A DNA stretch of 64,000 nucleotides from JBFMFR01 sp040752025 (GCA_040752025.1 JBFMFR010000036.1:10823-74822), one strand, 5' to 3'. Shown: positions 1-8,672, counted from the stretch's first letter. The notes: generated by a model from the sequence alone, not told the origin. Made by a program: numbers and translations.

Positions 1-504
1 CGAATCCTCCAGGGCGATTGCCTGCCCTGGCGAAACCCCCAGCCCCTGCACTGCCAGGGTGTACAAAGCTGGGTCGGGCTTGGTGCGCTCGACATCGTCG
101 CTGGCGCGGATGGCGTCGAAATAGTCCAGCAGGCCCAGGCGCGTCAGGTGGCCTTGCACCCAACTGCATGGCGAGCTGGAGGCCAGGCCGACCTTCAATC
201 CCAGGCGGTGGGCATCTTGCAGATACTGCTCCACGCCGGGCAGCACGGGCTGTTCCTGTACCAGCTCGGTCTCGCGCTGTAAGCGCCGCGCCTCGACTGC
301 CTGGCGCTCCAGCAATGCGCCGAGCAGTTCCTCCAGCGCCCGCAGCGGTTCGTATTCGGTGTCGGCTGTGCCGATGATCTTCGCCCAGGTCTCGAAAGAC
401 AGTTCCTGTCCGTACTCCCGGTACAACTCCTGCCAGGATTGGAAGATGGGCGTCTCTGTCTCCAGGATCAGCCCGTCGAAGTCGAATACCAGCGCCCGGA
501 TCAT
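1..504 (-). CDS. HAD-superfamily hydrolase (subfamily IA), C-terminus cut by window edge
   Basis: The frame opens at an ATG at 504 and runs without a stop to base 1, giving 168 residues of an unfinished protein. The N-terminus holds the HAD nucleophile motif DFDG (Asp8 and Asp10), motif II appears as LASSS near residues 107-111, motif III as KPDP at 142-145, and the motif IV acid begins at LEDS just at the edge. A helical cap lies between motifs I and II, as in phosphoglycolate phosphatase and beta-phosphoglucomutase relatives. The family hydrolyses small phosphate esters in the cytoplasm or isomerises sugar phosphates; substrate cannot be read from the sequence. Roughly 40-60 residues are probably missing. 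The next gene on the same strand starts upstream at 763. Confidence 0.85.
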   Translation of the reverse strand, partial: MIRALVFDFDGLILETETPIFQSWQELYREYGQELSFETWAKIIGTADTEYEPLRALEELLGALLERQAVEARRLQRETELVQEQPVLPGVEQYLQDAHRLGLKVGLASSSPCSWVQGHLTRLGLLDYFDAIRASDDVERTKPDPALYTLAVQGLGVSPGQAIALEDS

Positions 505-511
505 ACCGTTC

Positions 512-763
512 CTATGGCGCCGCGGCCAGCATGATTGCCAGCACCGCCAGCGTGCCGAAGAACAGGCTTGCTCCGGCGGCGCCCAGGATGATCAAGGCGC
601 GCCGCTGGCGGGTGGTGACATAACCGGCCGCGCCCAGGATGAGCAGCAGTACCCCCACCGGCACCAGGCTGGCCAGGGGTACCCTCAGTACCCCACCAAG
701 AGATAGCCCTAACAACAGCGCCAGGGCTATCCCGGTCATCATTTGTCGCAAGCTTCGCCGCAT
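512..763 (-). CDS. small hydrophobic membrane protein, unknown function
   Basis: This 83-residue protein has a basic start (MRRSLRQ) followed by three hydrophobic stretches at about residues 8-27, 30-48 and 56-80, so it is probably an integral membrane protein with three short helices. I do not recognise a family. It lies 7 bases downstream of another small membrane protein and 7 bases upstream of the HAD gene start, so the three are probably cotranscribed. The tight spacing and hydrophobic pattern support a real gene; function is unknown. Confidence 0.55.
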   Translation of the reverse strand: MRRSLRQMMTGIALALLLGLSLGGVLRVPLASLVPVGVLLLILGAAGYVTTRQRRALIILGAAGASLFFGTLAVLAIMLAAAP

Positions 764-770
764 GCCGCCC

Positions 771-1286
771 TCACACCTTGCGCTTGTAGAGTAGCGCTCG
801 CAGCAGCAGCCACACGCCGAAGGCGATCAGGATCAAAGGCCAGTAGGGCCCCAGCCATTCGTTTTCTCCGGTAATGGCAGTCATAATGATAAACATCACC
901 GCGCTGATCACGATCAGGTTCAGCCCCTCGCGCAGCGACTGGCGCGGGTGCTCGCCCAGCAGGCCTGAGAGCAGCACCCCCACCCCGGCAAAGCCAGGGA
1001 TGAGCGTCCAGGCGTAAGCCCAACTCGTCCAGTTGTCCGTGGCGTTCTGCCAGTAGAGCAGGCCGCCGATCCCGCCGACCACCGCCGCCGGCACTGCCAT
1101 GCCGGGCGCGCCAACCAGCAGCCCGAAGAGCAGCAGGAACACACCCACGGCGATGATGATCATTGGCCACGAAAAATCTTCCACCCAGATGCGCAGCCCG
1201 GGGACCACCTGCTGCAGCAAAAACCAGCCCCCAAGCAGGATCAATAATACCCCTACTACCAGGCGCGAGCGATTTTGATGACGCAT
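771..1286 (-). CDS. LiaF/DUF5668-like multi-pass membrane protein
   Basis: The 171-residue product has five or six hydrophobic segments. The pattern of a basic N-terminus, then VVGVLLILLGGWFLLQQ, then a WPMIIIAVGVFLLLFG segment resembles the LiaF-transmembrane (DUF5668-type) repeat, and the C-terminal WPLILIAFGVWLLLRAL looks like a second copy. LiaF-like proteins act in envelope-stress sensing in Firmicutes, but no LiaRS pair is nearby, so only membrane location can be proposed. A purine-rich stretch complementary to the bases just above 1286 serves as ribosome binding site. It is the first gene of the short 1286-to-1 run. Confidence 0.65.
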   Translation of the reverse strand: MRHQNRSRLVVGVLLILLGGWFLLQQVVPGLRIWVEDFSWPMIIIAVGVFLLLFGLLVGAPGMAVPAAVVGGIGGLLYWQNATDNWTSWAYAWTLIPGFAGVGVLLSGLLGEHPRQSLREGLNLIVISAVMFIIMTAITGENEWLGPYWPLILIAFGVWLLLRALLYKRKV

Positions 1287-1315
1287 TTCAACCTCCTTTT
1301 CCTCTTTGCTTGATT

Positions 1316-1903
1316 TTACCGCACAGTGCGCACAGCCTCCAATAGTTCTGACAGGCGCGGCTCACTGAGCGCTTGCGCAGCCGAGGTGAAGAACTCATCC
1401 ATATGGGCAAAGCCCTGGGCGTGGTACACGCCGGCTTGCAGCCCCATCTCCAGGCGGTCGATCTGGCGCACGAAGCGCGCTTCAGGCGACTGGCCTGTCT
1501 CGAATTCCTCCCACAGGCAGCGGTAGGCCTCCCCGCCCGGCAGCTTGCCGAACACCTGGGCGACCGAGGCGGCTTCGCGCTGCCGCTTCTCCTCAGCCGA
1601 GACCGGGTCGCCCGGGATGATGTCCCCGGCGTACACTTCGCCGAAGTCGTGCAGCAGCGCCATCTGCACCACCTTGCTTGTATCTAATTCGGGGAAATAC
1701 GCCTGCGCCAGCCACAGGGCCAGCAGCGCCACGCCGAAGCTGTGCTCGGCGATGCTCTCACAGCGCTCCCGGGTCACCCCGCGCCGCAGCCAGCCCTGGC
1801 GGAACAATTGTTTGAGCTGGCACAGTTCGAAATACGCCTCCACGATCGGCAGGGTTCCCTGACCTTGCAGCAGTTTCACCGGGTTATCCGCTTTTTGTTC
1901 CAT
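1316..1903 (-). CDS. HD-domain phosphohydrolase, YfbR/HDDC2-like 5'-nucleotidase family
   Basis: The 195-residue protein carries the divalent-metal HD signature: His54 in EHSFG, the His85-Asp86 pair in LLHDFGE, and a later conserved Asp in QIDRLE. The order H...HD...D and the length match the YfbR/HDDC2 group, which dephosphorylates deoxynucleoside 5'-monophosphates in the cytoplasm. The substrate is inferred from family resemblance. It sits 8 bases downstream of the AspT-like carrier gene and probably shares its transcript. Confidence 0.8.
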   Translation of the reverse strand: MEQKADNPVKLLQGQGTLPIVEAYFELCQLKQLFRQGWLRRGVTRERCESIAEHSFGVALLALWLAQAYFPELDTSKVVQMALLHDFGEVYAGDIIPGDPVSAEEKRQREAASVAQVFGKLPGGEAYRCLWEEFETGQSPEARFVRQIDRLEMGLQAGVYHAQGFAHMDEFFTSAAQALSEPRLSELLEAVRTVR

Positions 1904-1911
1904 AGCACCTC

Positions 1912-3534
1912 TTACGGCAAATTGCGCAGCACTTCTACCAGGATCTGCGCCAGCACGATCTTGAAGATCAGCGCTACCGGGTAGGCGCTGGCGTAAGACA
2001 GCGTCGGCAGGTCCGACTCGCTCTGCGCGTTGGCGGCCCCCAGCCCTGGCGGGTTGGTCATACAGGCCGTCAGCGCTCCCATGCTCGCCAGCAGGTTCAT
2101 GCGGTAGACACGCTGCATCAAGAACAGCCCGGTCAAGGCCGAAAGGGTCGTCACCAGCGCTCCGCCCAGCAGCAGGCTGGCGCCTTGCTGGCGCAAAATT
2201 TCGATGAAATGGGCGCCAGCGTTCACTCCGGCCCCGGCCAGGAAAAGCATCAATCCCAGCTCGCGCGACAGGTTCTTGGCGGCTGCCGGCACGTGCAGCC
2301 GCAGCGGGCCCAGCCCGCCGAAGTGGCCCACCAGCAGGCTGACCACGAAGGCGCCCCCGGCGCTGCCCAGGCGCACCTGCAGGCCGTTGGGCAGGTTGAG
2401 AGGGATGCTTCCCAGGGCGATGCCCAGCAGCAGCCCGATCAGGAAGGGCAGCATGTTGGTCTCTTCGGCCTTGTGCGGGCGGCCATGCACCAGTTGCACG
2501 AAGGCCTGCACCGCTGCCTTGTCTCCCACCACGCGGATGTTATCGCCCATCTCCAGCGTCACCTCGCCGGTGGGCGTGATCTCCAGTCCCTGGCGGCGGA
2601 TGCGTGTGATCACCACTGTATAGCGCTCCCACAGGCGCATCTGCCCCAGCTTTTTGCCGGTCAGTGAAGCTTCGGTCACCTCCACGTCCACGCTGAGCAC
2701 ATCGGCGTTGACGTCCATGCGCTCGTGCGTTTCCTCGCCCAGCAGCAGGTGCATCTTTTCCAATTCTTCGGGCGAGCCGACGACCATCACCACGTCTTCC
2801 AGGTGCAGTACCAGGTCCGGCGTGGCCGCGAAGACCTGCTCGCCGCGCTTCACTCGCGAGATGTTGGCGCGTGTCATGCGATGCGGGTTGATCTCGGCCA
2901 CCGTCTTGCCCTCGCAGTTGGGGTTATTGACGCGGTACTGGCGCGCCTCCAGCGCCGGCGACTCGACCTGCTTCTCCTCGGACCAACGCGCTTCCTCGGC
3001 GCGCAGGTTGCGCTGCAGCAGGCGCGGCAGGAATTGGATCAGCAGCACGATCCCGATCATGCTGTAGGGATAGGCGATCCCATAGCCCACCGAAACCGTG
3101 GCGCTGCTGCCCGGGACGGCGCGCTCGGCCACATCGATCGCTGCTGCCAGGGCCGGTGTGCAGGTCAGCGCGCCGGTGTACAGCCCCGAGGCCAGCTCGT
3201 AGGGCAGCTTCAGCCAGTATTTCACCGCCACCGTGGTCAGCGCTCCCACCCCCGCCACCGCCAGGGCGATGACCACGAACTGCATGCCGTGACGGCGGAA
3301 GGTGCGGAAGAAGCGCGGCCCGGCTTGCAGGCCGACCGCATATACGAACAGCAGCAAGCCCAGGTCCATCACCGCCTTGGGCACCCCCAGGCCGAAATGC
3401 CCGAAGACCAGGGCGGTGAACAGCACCCCCGCCGTGCCCAGCGAGATGCCTTTGACGGACAACTGGCCGACCCACGAACCGATGGCCAGGATGGCGAACA
3501 AAACCAACATCTCTTGCGCCAGGAGGTAAGTCAT
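1912..3534 (-). CDS. AspT/YidE-type carrier with two central RCK-C (TrkA-C) domains
   Basis: The 540-residue protein is built as hydrophobic half, two soluble TrkA-C domains (about residues 205-290 and 295-370), hydrophobic half. This is the architecture of the aspartate:alanine exchanger and YidE/YbjL families. Each half carries about five membrane helices; the repeated motif around GLLLFVYAVGLQAGPRFF in the N half and GLMLFLAGAGVNAGAHF in the C half shows the internal duplication. Such proteins exchange small anions; the RCK-C domains suggest ligand gating. The start at 3534 is preceded by a distant purine stretch and is the first ATG of the frame. Substrate is not deducible. Confidence 0.85.
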   Translation of the reverse strand: MTYLLAQEMLVLFAILAIGSWVGQLSVKGISLGTAGVLFTALVFGHFGLGVPKAVMDLGLLLFVYAVGLQAGPRFFRTFRRHGMQFVVIALAVAGVGALTTVAVKYWLKLPYELASGLYTGALTCTPALAAAIDVAERAVPGSSATVSVGYGIAYPYSMIGIVLLIQFLPRLLQRNLRAEEARWSEEKQVESPALEARQYRVNNPNCEGKTVAEINPHRMTRANISRVKRGEQVFAATPDLVLHLEDVVMVVGSPEELEKMHLLLGEETHERMDVNADVLSVDVEVTEASLTGKKLGQMRLWERYTVVITRIRRQGLEITPTGEVTLEMGDNIRVVGDKAAVQAFVQLVHGRPHKAEETNMLPFLIGLLLGIALGSIPLNLPNGLQVRLGSAGGAFVVSLLVGHFGGLGPLRLHVPAAAKNLSRELGLMLFLAGAGVNAGAHFIEILRQQGASLLLGGALVTTLSALTGLFLMQRVYRMNLLASMGALTACMTNPPGLGAANAQSESDLPTLSYASAYPVALIFKIVLAQILVEVLRNLP

Positions 3535-3544
3535 AGAATGATTC

Positions 3545-3585
3545 TAACAAATAAACAGAGTTGGCGTGAGGGCAGTCACGCCAAC
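3545..3585 (-). terminator. intrinsic terminator after the TPR gene
   Basis: A perfect 10-bp inverted repeat (GTTGGCGTGA / TCACGCCAAC, 3560-3585) with a 6-base loop is followed on the minus strand by a T-rich tail. It lies 47 bases after the stop of the TPR gene and just before the AspT-like gene, separating the two transcripts. Confidence 0.75.
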
Positions 3586-3631
3586 CCATCCTGATTCGTT
3601 TGCAGAGGTTGCTCAGGAACGAGCTGCCTGC

Positions 3632-6325
3632 TCAATTGGAAACCGGCAAGAACTCGAAAGAGGCGGCAATCAAATCTGCCTGCGCCAGGTAATTATCGAA
3701 GATCTCTACTGGGGCCGTATACTGCAGCGTTGCAAGCTGGTGACCTGTCCACAGCCAATAAACCTTGGATTTCAATACAATCTTTTTGTTATCCTCGTTG
3801 CTTTCGTATTGGTACATCGTCGCATAACCTTTCACTTTGCCTGCCTGGAAATCCTCCTTACTGAGTTGATCAAATCCGGCCTTATCCAGGATTAACTCAA
3901 ATAGTATTATCATCGCCTGGACCTGGGGAGTGCTGCTGACTTCAGTCATCATAATCATGAAATTGGCGAGACCCTCTGGCTCAGTTAGCGTTAAGTATGT
4001 AGCATCGTTTGGCATAAGCGCAGATTCTTGCAGCCAGGGCAGCGGGTAAGACATGGCGTAACCGTTGGTAGTATCACGAATTGTGCGCAAACCGTCGACC
4101 AACGGAGGGATATCTTTCAACCATTCCAGATCTTCTTGGGCATCTTTTTTCAGGCTGGCGTCTTTGACGGTGTTTAAGAGATTCTCCAGATCCTGTATGG
4201 CGGCTTCCACATCGCCTTGCCGGCGATGCGCCCATGCCAGGTCGTAATAGGCTTTTTCCAGGTCCGGGTTGAGCTTCAAAGCCTGCTCCAAATCGGTAAC
4301 AGCTTCTCCGTACAACGCTTTCCCATAATAAGCCTGGCCGCGCGCCCAAAACGCCTCTGCAGAGTGTGCATCCAGCTCGATGGCTGTTTCAGCGTTTTCC
4401 AGTGCACTGCTCCACTCTTCCTCGGCCAGGTCAACCAGGGCTAAAATCACCTGTATCTCAGTCATTTGTGGATCATATTGCGTCGCCTCATCTGCTTCCT
4501 GGCGCGCATTGTCCGGGTCATCTTTCAGCAGATAAACCCTGGCTCGCACCAGGTAAGGGACAGGGTTGCCAGGGTAGATGCCGATGGCCTGGTTGATGGC
4601 TTTATTAGCCTGGCCAATCTTATTCTGCGCCAAGTAGAGCCGGGCCTGCACGATCAAGGTGGCCTGGTGCTCGGCGTCGATCTGGGTGGCTTCCTGCAAA
4701 ACATCATTTGCTTTGACATAATCACCCATTTGCAGATACACTTCCGCTTTTTGCGCCAGGAGAGGCATGCTGCGGGCATCGATAGCCAGCGCCTGGTCGA
4801 GGATTTGGATGGCTTTCTGGAAATCGCGCTGTGCGGTGAGCACCTTCGCCTGGCCTGCCAGCGCCTCCAACACTTCCGGTCCATGTTGTTGTGCAGATTC
4901 GAAGGCTGCGCGAGCCGGCTCAAACTCATACTGCGCCAGATAAACATTACCACAGGCCAGGTATCCAGCGGAATGTTCCGGCTGTAAATCGATCGCTTTC
5001 TGGCAGGCTTCCAGTGCTTTGTCGAATTGGTGCGCTCGTAACCTGATGCTGGAAAGGATCGTGTAGCCCTGATTCGCCTCCGGCGCCAATTGGATCAGTC
5101 GCTCGGCTTCGGTTTCTAGTTTGTTGCCTTCAAAGCGCTGGTGTTGCAGCCACAGCCGCCCTGCAATAGCAGGAATGAAATCCTTATTCAGGCGTAGGGC
5201 CTCGTCATAATCGGCCAAAGCGTTTTTCTGCTGGGCCGTAGTCTCGTAATTCTGGGCGCGGCACACGTAGAATTCTGGTCGCTCATCCTGCAATTCAATT
5301 GCCTGGTTGATCCATCGCAGCCCTTCCACATAATCGCGCCGGTTTGCTGCCAGCATTGCCTGCGCCCACAGGTTCGCTGCCGAGTCAGGCGCCAGTTGCT
5401 TCAGAGATTCCCCCTTTGCCTCGGCGGTATCTGTATCACCATTCTGCAGGGCGATATAGACTTGCATGGCTAAAGTCTCTGGCGTATCGCCAGCCAATTC
5501 GCTGGCAGTGTTCAGATCCGCGGTTGCCTCTTCCCATTGCATGCGCCAGGCGTACAGGCTGCCGCGCACCTGGTAAGCCATTGCCAGCCCCTGGTCGCGC
5601 TCGATCGCCGATTGGGCTGCCCGCATGGCCCGCTCGTACTTCGACGCCTGGTAGGCTTCAACCGCCTCCAGCGCATAAGGCAGGCCGAACCGGTCATCCA
5701 GATCGCGTCCTTTCACGGCTTCCTGTAGAGCCTTGCCGCGATCTCCCTGAGCCAGATAGATCTCCGCGCTTTTGATGTGGGCCTCTGCAAGTGCCGGGTC
5801 CGCCTGGGTAGCGGCCTGGTAAGCAGACAGGGCGTTGGCCCAGTCTGCTTGCTGTCGATAGCTGTCGCCAAGGATGACATGTAGCTGAGCGGCGTTGTCT
5901 GCGCCTCCTGCCAGGGCCGCATCGCAATCGTTGATCGCCTGGGTATACTTATCCTGCTGGTAAAAAGCGCTACAGCGTAAAGCCTGGGCCTGCACGCTGT
6001 GCACCTGCCAGCTAGCCGGTTTGGTATTTAGGGCCTTCGTACAGGCCGCTTCAGCAGCAGCCAAATCGCCGGCATCCAGGGCTGTCCGGCAATCCAGGTA
6101 ACTGCGGTTCTCGGCCCAGCGGATCCCGAAAAAGCCCCCTGCTCCAGCAACCGCCAGTATTATCAACACGACCAATGCATACAGCCAAACGCGCTTGCTT
6201 TTCCTGGCTTGCGGCGCGGGCACCTGGGCAGAAACTGGTTGTCCAGAGTCCGCCGGTTCGACGGATTCGCCCACGCTTTCCTCCCCCGTGGATCGTTGTT
6301 CCTCAGATGTCTGGTTTTCTTCCAT
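3632..6325 (-). CDS. membrane-anchored tetratricopeptide-repeat protein with C-terminal PsbP/DcrB-like domain
   Basis: The 897-residue product has an acidic, Gln/Ser-rich cytoplasmic start, a single membrane helix at about residues 46-68 (LYALVVLIILAVAGAGGFFG), then about 19 TPR units spanning residues 75-740, recognisable by repeated A..Y..A/G and P-terminated helices such as NPDLEKAYYDLAWAHRRQGD. The last 150 residues (from about 748) leave the TPR pattern and look like a DcrB/PsbP-type alpha-beta fold. TPR arrays are protein-binding scaffolds; the topology places them outside the membrane. The gene is monocistronic: its own promoter-like box lies at 6370-6398 and a terminator follows it. 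Confidence 0.85.
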   Translation of the reverse strand: MEENQTSEEQRSTGEESVGESVEPADSGQPVSAQVPAPQARKSKRVWLYALVVLIILAVAGAGGFFGIRWAENRSYLDCRTALDAGDLAAAEAACTKALNTKPASWQVHSVQAQALRCSAFYQQDKYTQAINDCDAALAGGADNAAQLHVILGDSYRQQADWANALSAYQAATQADPALAEAHIKSAEIYLAQGDRGKALQEAVKGRDLDDRFGLPYALEAVEAYQASKYERAMRAAQSAIERDQGLAMAYQVRGSLYAWRMQWEEATADLNTASELAGDTPETLAMQVYIALQNGDTDTAEAKGESLKQLAPDSAANLWAQAMLAANRRDYVEGLRWINQAIELQDERPEFYVCRAQNYETTAQQKNALADYDEALRLNKDFIPAIAGRLWLQHQRFEGNKLETEAERLIQLAPEANQGYTILSSIRLRAHQFDKALEACQKAIDLQPEHSAGYLACGNVYLAQYEFEPARAAFESAQQHGPEVLEALAGQAKVLTAQRDFQKAIQILDQALAIDARSMPLLAQKAEVYLQMGDYVKANDVLQEATQIDAEHQATLIVQARLYLAQNKIGQANKAINQAIGIYPGNPVPYLVRARVYLLKDDPDNARQEADEATQYDPQMTEIQVILALVDLAEEEWSSALENAETAIELDAHSAEAFWARGQAYYGKALYGEAVTDLEQALKLNPDLEKAYYDLAWAHRRQGDVEAAIQDLENLLNTVKDASLKKDAQEDLEWLKDIPPLVDGLRTIRDTTNGYAMSYPLPWLQESALMPNDATYLTLTEPEGLANFMIMMTEVSSTPQVQAMIILFELILDKAGFDQLSKEDFQAGKVKGYATMYQYESNEDNKKIVLKSKVYWLWTGHQLATLQYTAPVEIFDNYLAQADLIAASFEFLPVSN

Positions 6326-6369
6326 GCCTTTACCTCCCTGTCTACAAGGATGTTGGAAAAGATGTTTAC

Positions 6370-6398
6370 ATTATATCGGATACTTCACAAAATTCACG
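6370..6398 (-). promoter_or_regulatory. sigma70-like promoter for the TPR gene
   Basis: On the minus strand a perfect TATAAT (6375-6370) in the context GATATAATG is preceded, at 16 bases, by GTGAAT, a weak -35 match. It lies 45 bases upstream of the start at 6325. The same GTGAAT...GATATAAT pattern is seen before the STAS gene near 24744. Confidence 0.5.
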
Positions 6399-6428
6399 GT
6401 GAAAAAACAAATTTCTTTCAGAAACCAG

Positions 6429-6875
6429 TCATTGTGCTTGTAGGGCGGCGCGCACCTGCTCGCACAGCGCCGCAATCTGCCGCTCATCGCCATGCGGCGC
6501 TTCGGGCCATTCGTCGATGCGCACACCCCAGTATTCGCGCGGCGTGCCAGGATAGCGCGGCAGCAGGTGCAGGTGCATGTGCGGCACGCCGTGGCCGATC
6601 ACGAAGGCATACACGTGCTCTGTATGCGTGATTGCTTTGAGCGCCCGGCTCAGCCGCGTTGCCAGCAAGCCCAGCGCCTGCCCCTCTGCATCGCTCAACT
6701 CGGCCAGGCCGGGAACGTGGCGGCGCGTTTCTACCACCAGCCAGCCCAGGTAAGCCGTATCCTGCCCCTCGGCGAAGTGGGCGTGACTGGCATACACCCA
6801 CTCGTCGGCGTAGATCGCCCCGCCGGGAACCACGAACTCGCCGCGTTGCTTGGCGCAAATCAGGCAGTCTGACAT
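6429..6875 (-). CDS. HIT-family nucleotide hydrolase/transferase
   Basis: The 148-residue protein contains the histidine triad at residues 99-103 (HMHLH followed by LLPR), the defining active site of HIT proteins, plus an N-terminal CLIC pair (Cys4, Cys7) often seen as half of a zinc site in the Hint/GalT-related group. Family members hydrolyse nucleotide phosphoramidates or dinucleoside polyphosphates in the cytoplasm. It follows the HD-domain gene by 12 bases, so the two are likely cotranscribed. Exact substrate is not predictable. Confidence 0.88.
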   Translation of the reverse strand: MSDCLICAKQRGEFVVPGGAIYADEWVYASHAHFAEGQDTAYLGWLVVETRRHVPGLAELSDAEGQALGLLATRLSRALKAITHTEHVYAFVIGHGVPHMHLHLLPRYPGTPREYWGVRIDEWPEAPHGDERQIAALCEQVRAALQAQ

Positions 6876-6887
6876 TTTGCCTCCTTG

Positions 6888-7523
6888 TTATCCGCTCGCT
6901 TGTATTGCGATCCCAAACGTATTCTCGACCACGCCCGGCAGCAGGCTGTAGACCGAGCAGCCCATAGCAGCTTCGAAACCGTGCTGCAATTGCAGATACG
7001 CCTTCCAGCGCGGCACAGAGTAGGCGTTGGTGCCGTAGCGCAGGGCCACGTCCACCATGCGTTTTTCGATCAGGCAAAAGCCGCTGGGCAGCGCCAGGCA
7101 GTCGCACAACTGCACCAGCCGGTCGTAGTCATTGTAAGCGTTGCGCGCCAGGAAATCGCCCACGAACTGCTGCTCTTGCGGCGAGCAGTCCCACTGGCTG
7201 GCCACGGCCTGCACCTCCGGGATGGGGAAGGAGTGCGTCAGCGCCACGCGTGCCGCCTCAGGGTAGCCCAGCGCGTCCAGGTAGCGGTAGCCGTCGAGGG
7301 CGTGGCGCATTTCGTAGCGCCCGGCGCGGCGGCCGATGTCGTGCAGACAACCCAGCACGTAAGCCGCTTCCGGGTCGAGGCGCGGATGGCGGCTGGCGAT
7401 AGCCTGCGCCGCCTGGGCGGCGTACAGGCTGTGCTGCACCCACGGCCCCGGGTTGCGCGCCTGGGCTTCCTCCAGCAGTGCGTGTGCCTGCTCAATGGTG
7501 GGTAGATGCATGCGCTTATTCAC
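6888..7523 (-). CDS. HD-domain (HDIG) phosphohydrolase
   Basis: The 211-residue protein has His31 (QHSLYAA), the HDIG-type pair His61-Asp62 in GCLHDIGRRAG, and a downstream His/Asp set around HALDGYRYLDALGYP. These are the metal ligands of HD phosphohydrolases. The family includes enzymes acting on nucleotides and other phosphoesters; the target is unknown here. Its start overlaps the end of the ribbon-helix-helix gene by 8 bases, and the HIT gene follows 12 bases later, forming a three-gene run. An alternative internal start at the fifth codon (ATG of MHLPT) is possible. Confidence 0.78.
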   Translation of the reverse strand: MNKRMHLPTIEQAHALLEEAQARNPGPWVQHSLYAAQAAQAIASRHPRLDPEAAYVLGCLHDIGRRAGRYEMRHALDGYRYLDALGYPEAARVALTHSFPIPEVQAVASQWDCSPQEQQFVGDFLARNAYNDYDRLVQLCDCLALPSGFCLIEKRMVDVALRYGTNAYSVPRWKAYLQLQHGFEAAMGCSVYSLLPGVVENTFGIAIQASG

Positions 7524-7839
7524 TACCTTCGAGTCGTTGGCTTAGCTGTTGCAGGATTTCTGGAGTCAACCCCTCTTCCGCCTCTACCGGCGTGCGCTCC
7601 CGCAAAGCATCTTCGATCTTATCGAAAGAAGCCTGCCCCAGGCTTTGCAGCAGCGCGGCGTAAGCGGCGCGCTGCTCCCGGATGGCGTTCTCCGGAAGCG
7701 CCTGCACGGTATATGCCAGGGTCGCCCAGCGGGTCAGGGCGTAGACAATGTATTGGTTGAGCGAGATTGCCTCGCTCGCCGCCAGTGATTCAAGCTGGCG
7801 GTGTAACGTTTCGGGCAAACGCAGCGTTAATTGGGCCAT
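7516..7839 (-). CDS. ribbon-helix-helix (HicB/Arc-like) DNA-binding protein
   Basis: The first 35 of 107 residues follow the RHH pattern: a short beta strand (AQLTLRLPETL), then two helices with the SLNQYIVYAL signature typical of HicB-type and Arc-like repressors. The rest is helical and acidic. Such domains dimerise and bind operator DNA, often as antitoxins, but no toxin-like partner adjoins it: the overlapping downstream gene is an HD hydrolase. It may regulate its own three-gene run. The family call is firm for the fold, open for the role. Confidence 0.65.
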   Translation of the reverse strand: MAQLTLRLPETLHRQLESLAASEAISLNQYIVYALTRWATLAYTVQALPENAIREQRAAYAALLQSLGQASFDKIEDALRERTPVEAEEGLTPEILQQLSQRLEGSE

Positions 7840-7919
7840 ATTTTCACCTCACTGGCTGCTGACCAGCAACCTATAACATTCATCGCCTCTTCAAGCCTCA
7901 GGATAAACAATCGCATCCC

Positions 7920-7952
7920 AGACACCCGGAGACTGCGAGTCTCCGGGTGTCT
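7920..7952. repeat. REP palindrome copy 1
   Basis: A 33-nt perfect palindrome: 15-base arm AGACACCCGGAGACT, 3-base centre GCG, then the exact reverse complement. It is intergenic and identical to copy 3 inside the RAYT gene. Part of a REP/RAYT cluster at 7920-8707. Confidence 0.9.
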
Positions 7953-8012
7953 TTGAAGAGAGTCAGCCGTTTTTAGATACCAAACAAACTTGTGATAAGG
8001 GCACCTGCCCCC

Positions 8013-8045
8013 AAAGACCCGGACACTGTGAGTCTCCGAGTGTCT
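8013..8045. repeat. REP palindrome copy 2 (decayed)
   Basis: This copy matches the others over about 28 of 33 positions, but its arms no longer pair fully (AGACCCGGACACT against AGTCTCCGAGTGTCT). It starts 18 bases beyond the stop of the RAYT gene at 8064, the usual place for a REP next to its transposase. Confidence 0.8.
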
Positions 8046-8063
8046 TGAAGGGCCTATTCGCCT

Positions 8064-8663
8064 TCAATCATCAAAGAGCAAATGTTGGATAGCCGTTGAT
8101 TCCTGGTAAGATTCTACAAACGCACGGTAGGAAGCGTCTGCCCCCGAGACACCCGGAGACTGCGAGTCTCCGGGTGTCTTGAAGTGGGCCAGCACAACAT
8201 CCGGATTGGGTAGCGTGCCGTGGCGTAAACCCAGGTATTCGCGATAGCTGGAGTATTCCCAATCTTCTGCCTTTTGCACCAATTTCGCAACAACGGGATT
8301 TAGATGAATGTATCGAGATAAATGGAGCAAATATTCGTCTTTGTCCACCAGTTTAGCGCAGAAACGACCTTGAAACAAGGGTCCAGTTCGCTCAAATCGC
8401 ACGTTAATGGCCCTGGCGTATGACATCCCTAAAGAACTCATGATGGGAGCCAGATTATCTGATGCCAGGTTGATTAGCAGATGATAATGGGTTGGCATCA
8501 AGCAGTAAGCCACAATGCTTACCGCACTTCCAAAATATTCACGCGCGCGCCGCAGAAAGAAAAGGTAGTTTTCCCTCTCGAAGAAAATTCGCTCCTTGTT
8601 TACGCCCCGGTTGTACAGGTGATAGTAACATCCGCTACAAAATGTCATGTTTCGTGGGGGCAT
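8064..8663 (-). CDS. REP-associated tyrosine transposase (RAYT, TnpA_REP)
   Basis: The 199-residue protein is a Y1 transposase of the IS200/IS605 superfamily. It has the HUH metal site in MPTHYHLLI (His-Tyr-His), and a C-proximal helix YLLHLSRYIHLNPV carrying the catalytic tyrosine. The N-terminal YHLYNRGVNKERIF is the RAYT signature. RAYTs are single-copy housekeeping-like enzymes that bind and cleave REP hairpins. Here the gene is flanked by REP copies 2 and 4 and contains REP copy 3 in frame, which encodes about residues 162-173 (TPGDSQSPGV region). That insert lies after the catalytic core, so the enzyme may still work. Confidence 0.92.
   Translation of the reverse strand: MPPRNMTFCSGCYYHLYNRGVNKERIFFERENYLFFLRRAREYFGSAVSIVAYCLMPTHYHLLINLASDNLAPIMSSLGMSYARAINVRFERTGPLFQGRFCAKLVDKDEYLLHLSRYIHLNPVVAKLVQKAEDWEYSSYREYLGLRHGTLPNPDVVLAHFKTPGDSQSPGVSGADASYRAFVESYQESTAIQHLLFDD
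8147..8179. repeat. REP palindrome copy 3, inside the RAYT coding sequence
   Basis: Exact duplicate of copy 1 (33 nt, 15-bp arms). It is read in frame by the RAYT gene as part of a Gly/Pro/Ser-rich insert near residues 162-173, which has no counterpart in the conserved Y1 fold. Confidence 0.9.
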
Positions 8664-8672
8664 ATTACCCTC

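Noticed and set aside
7516..7839. Antitoxin of a toxin-antitoxin pair
   Set aside because: The RHH protein overlaps an HD-domain hydrolase gene and has no toxin-like neighbour on either side.
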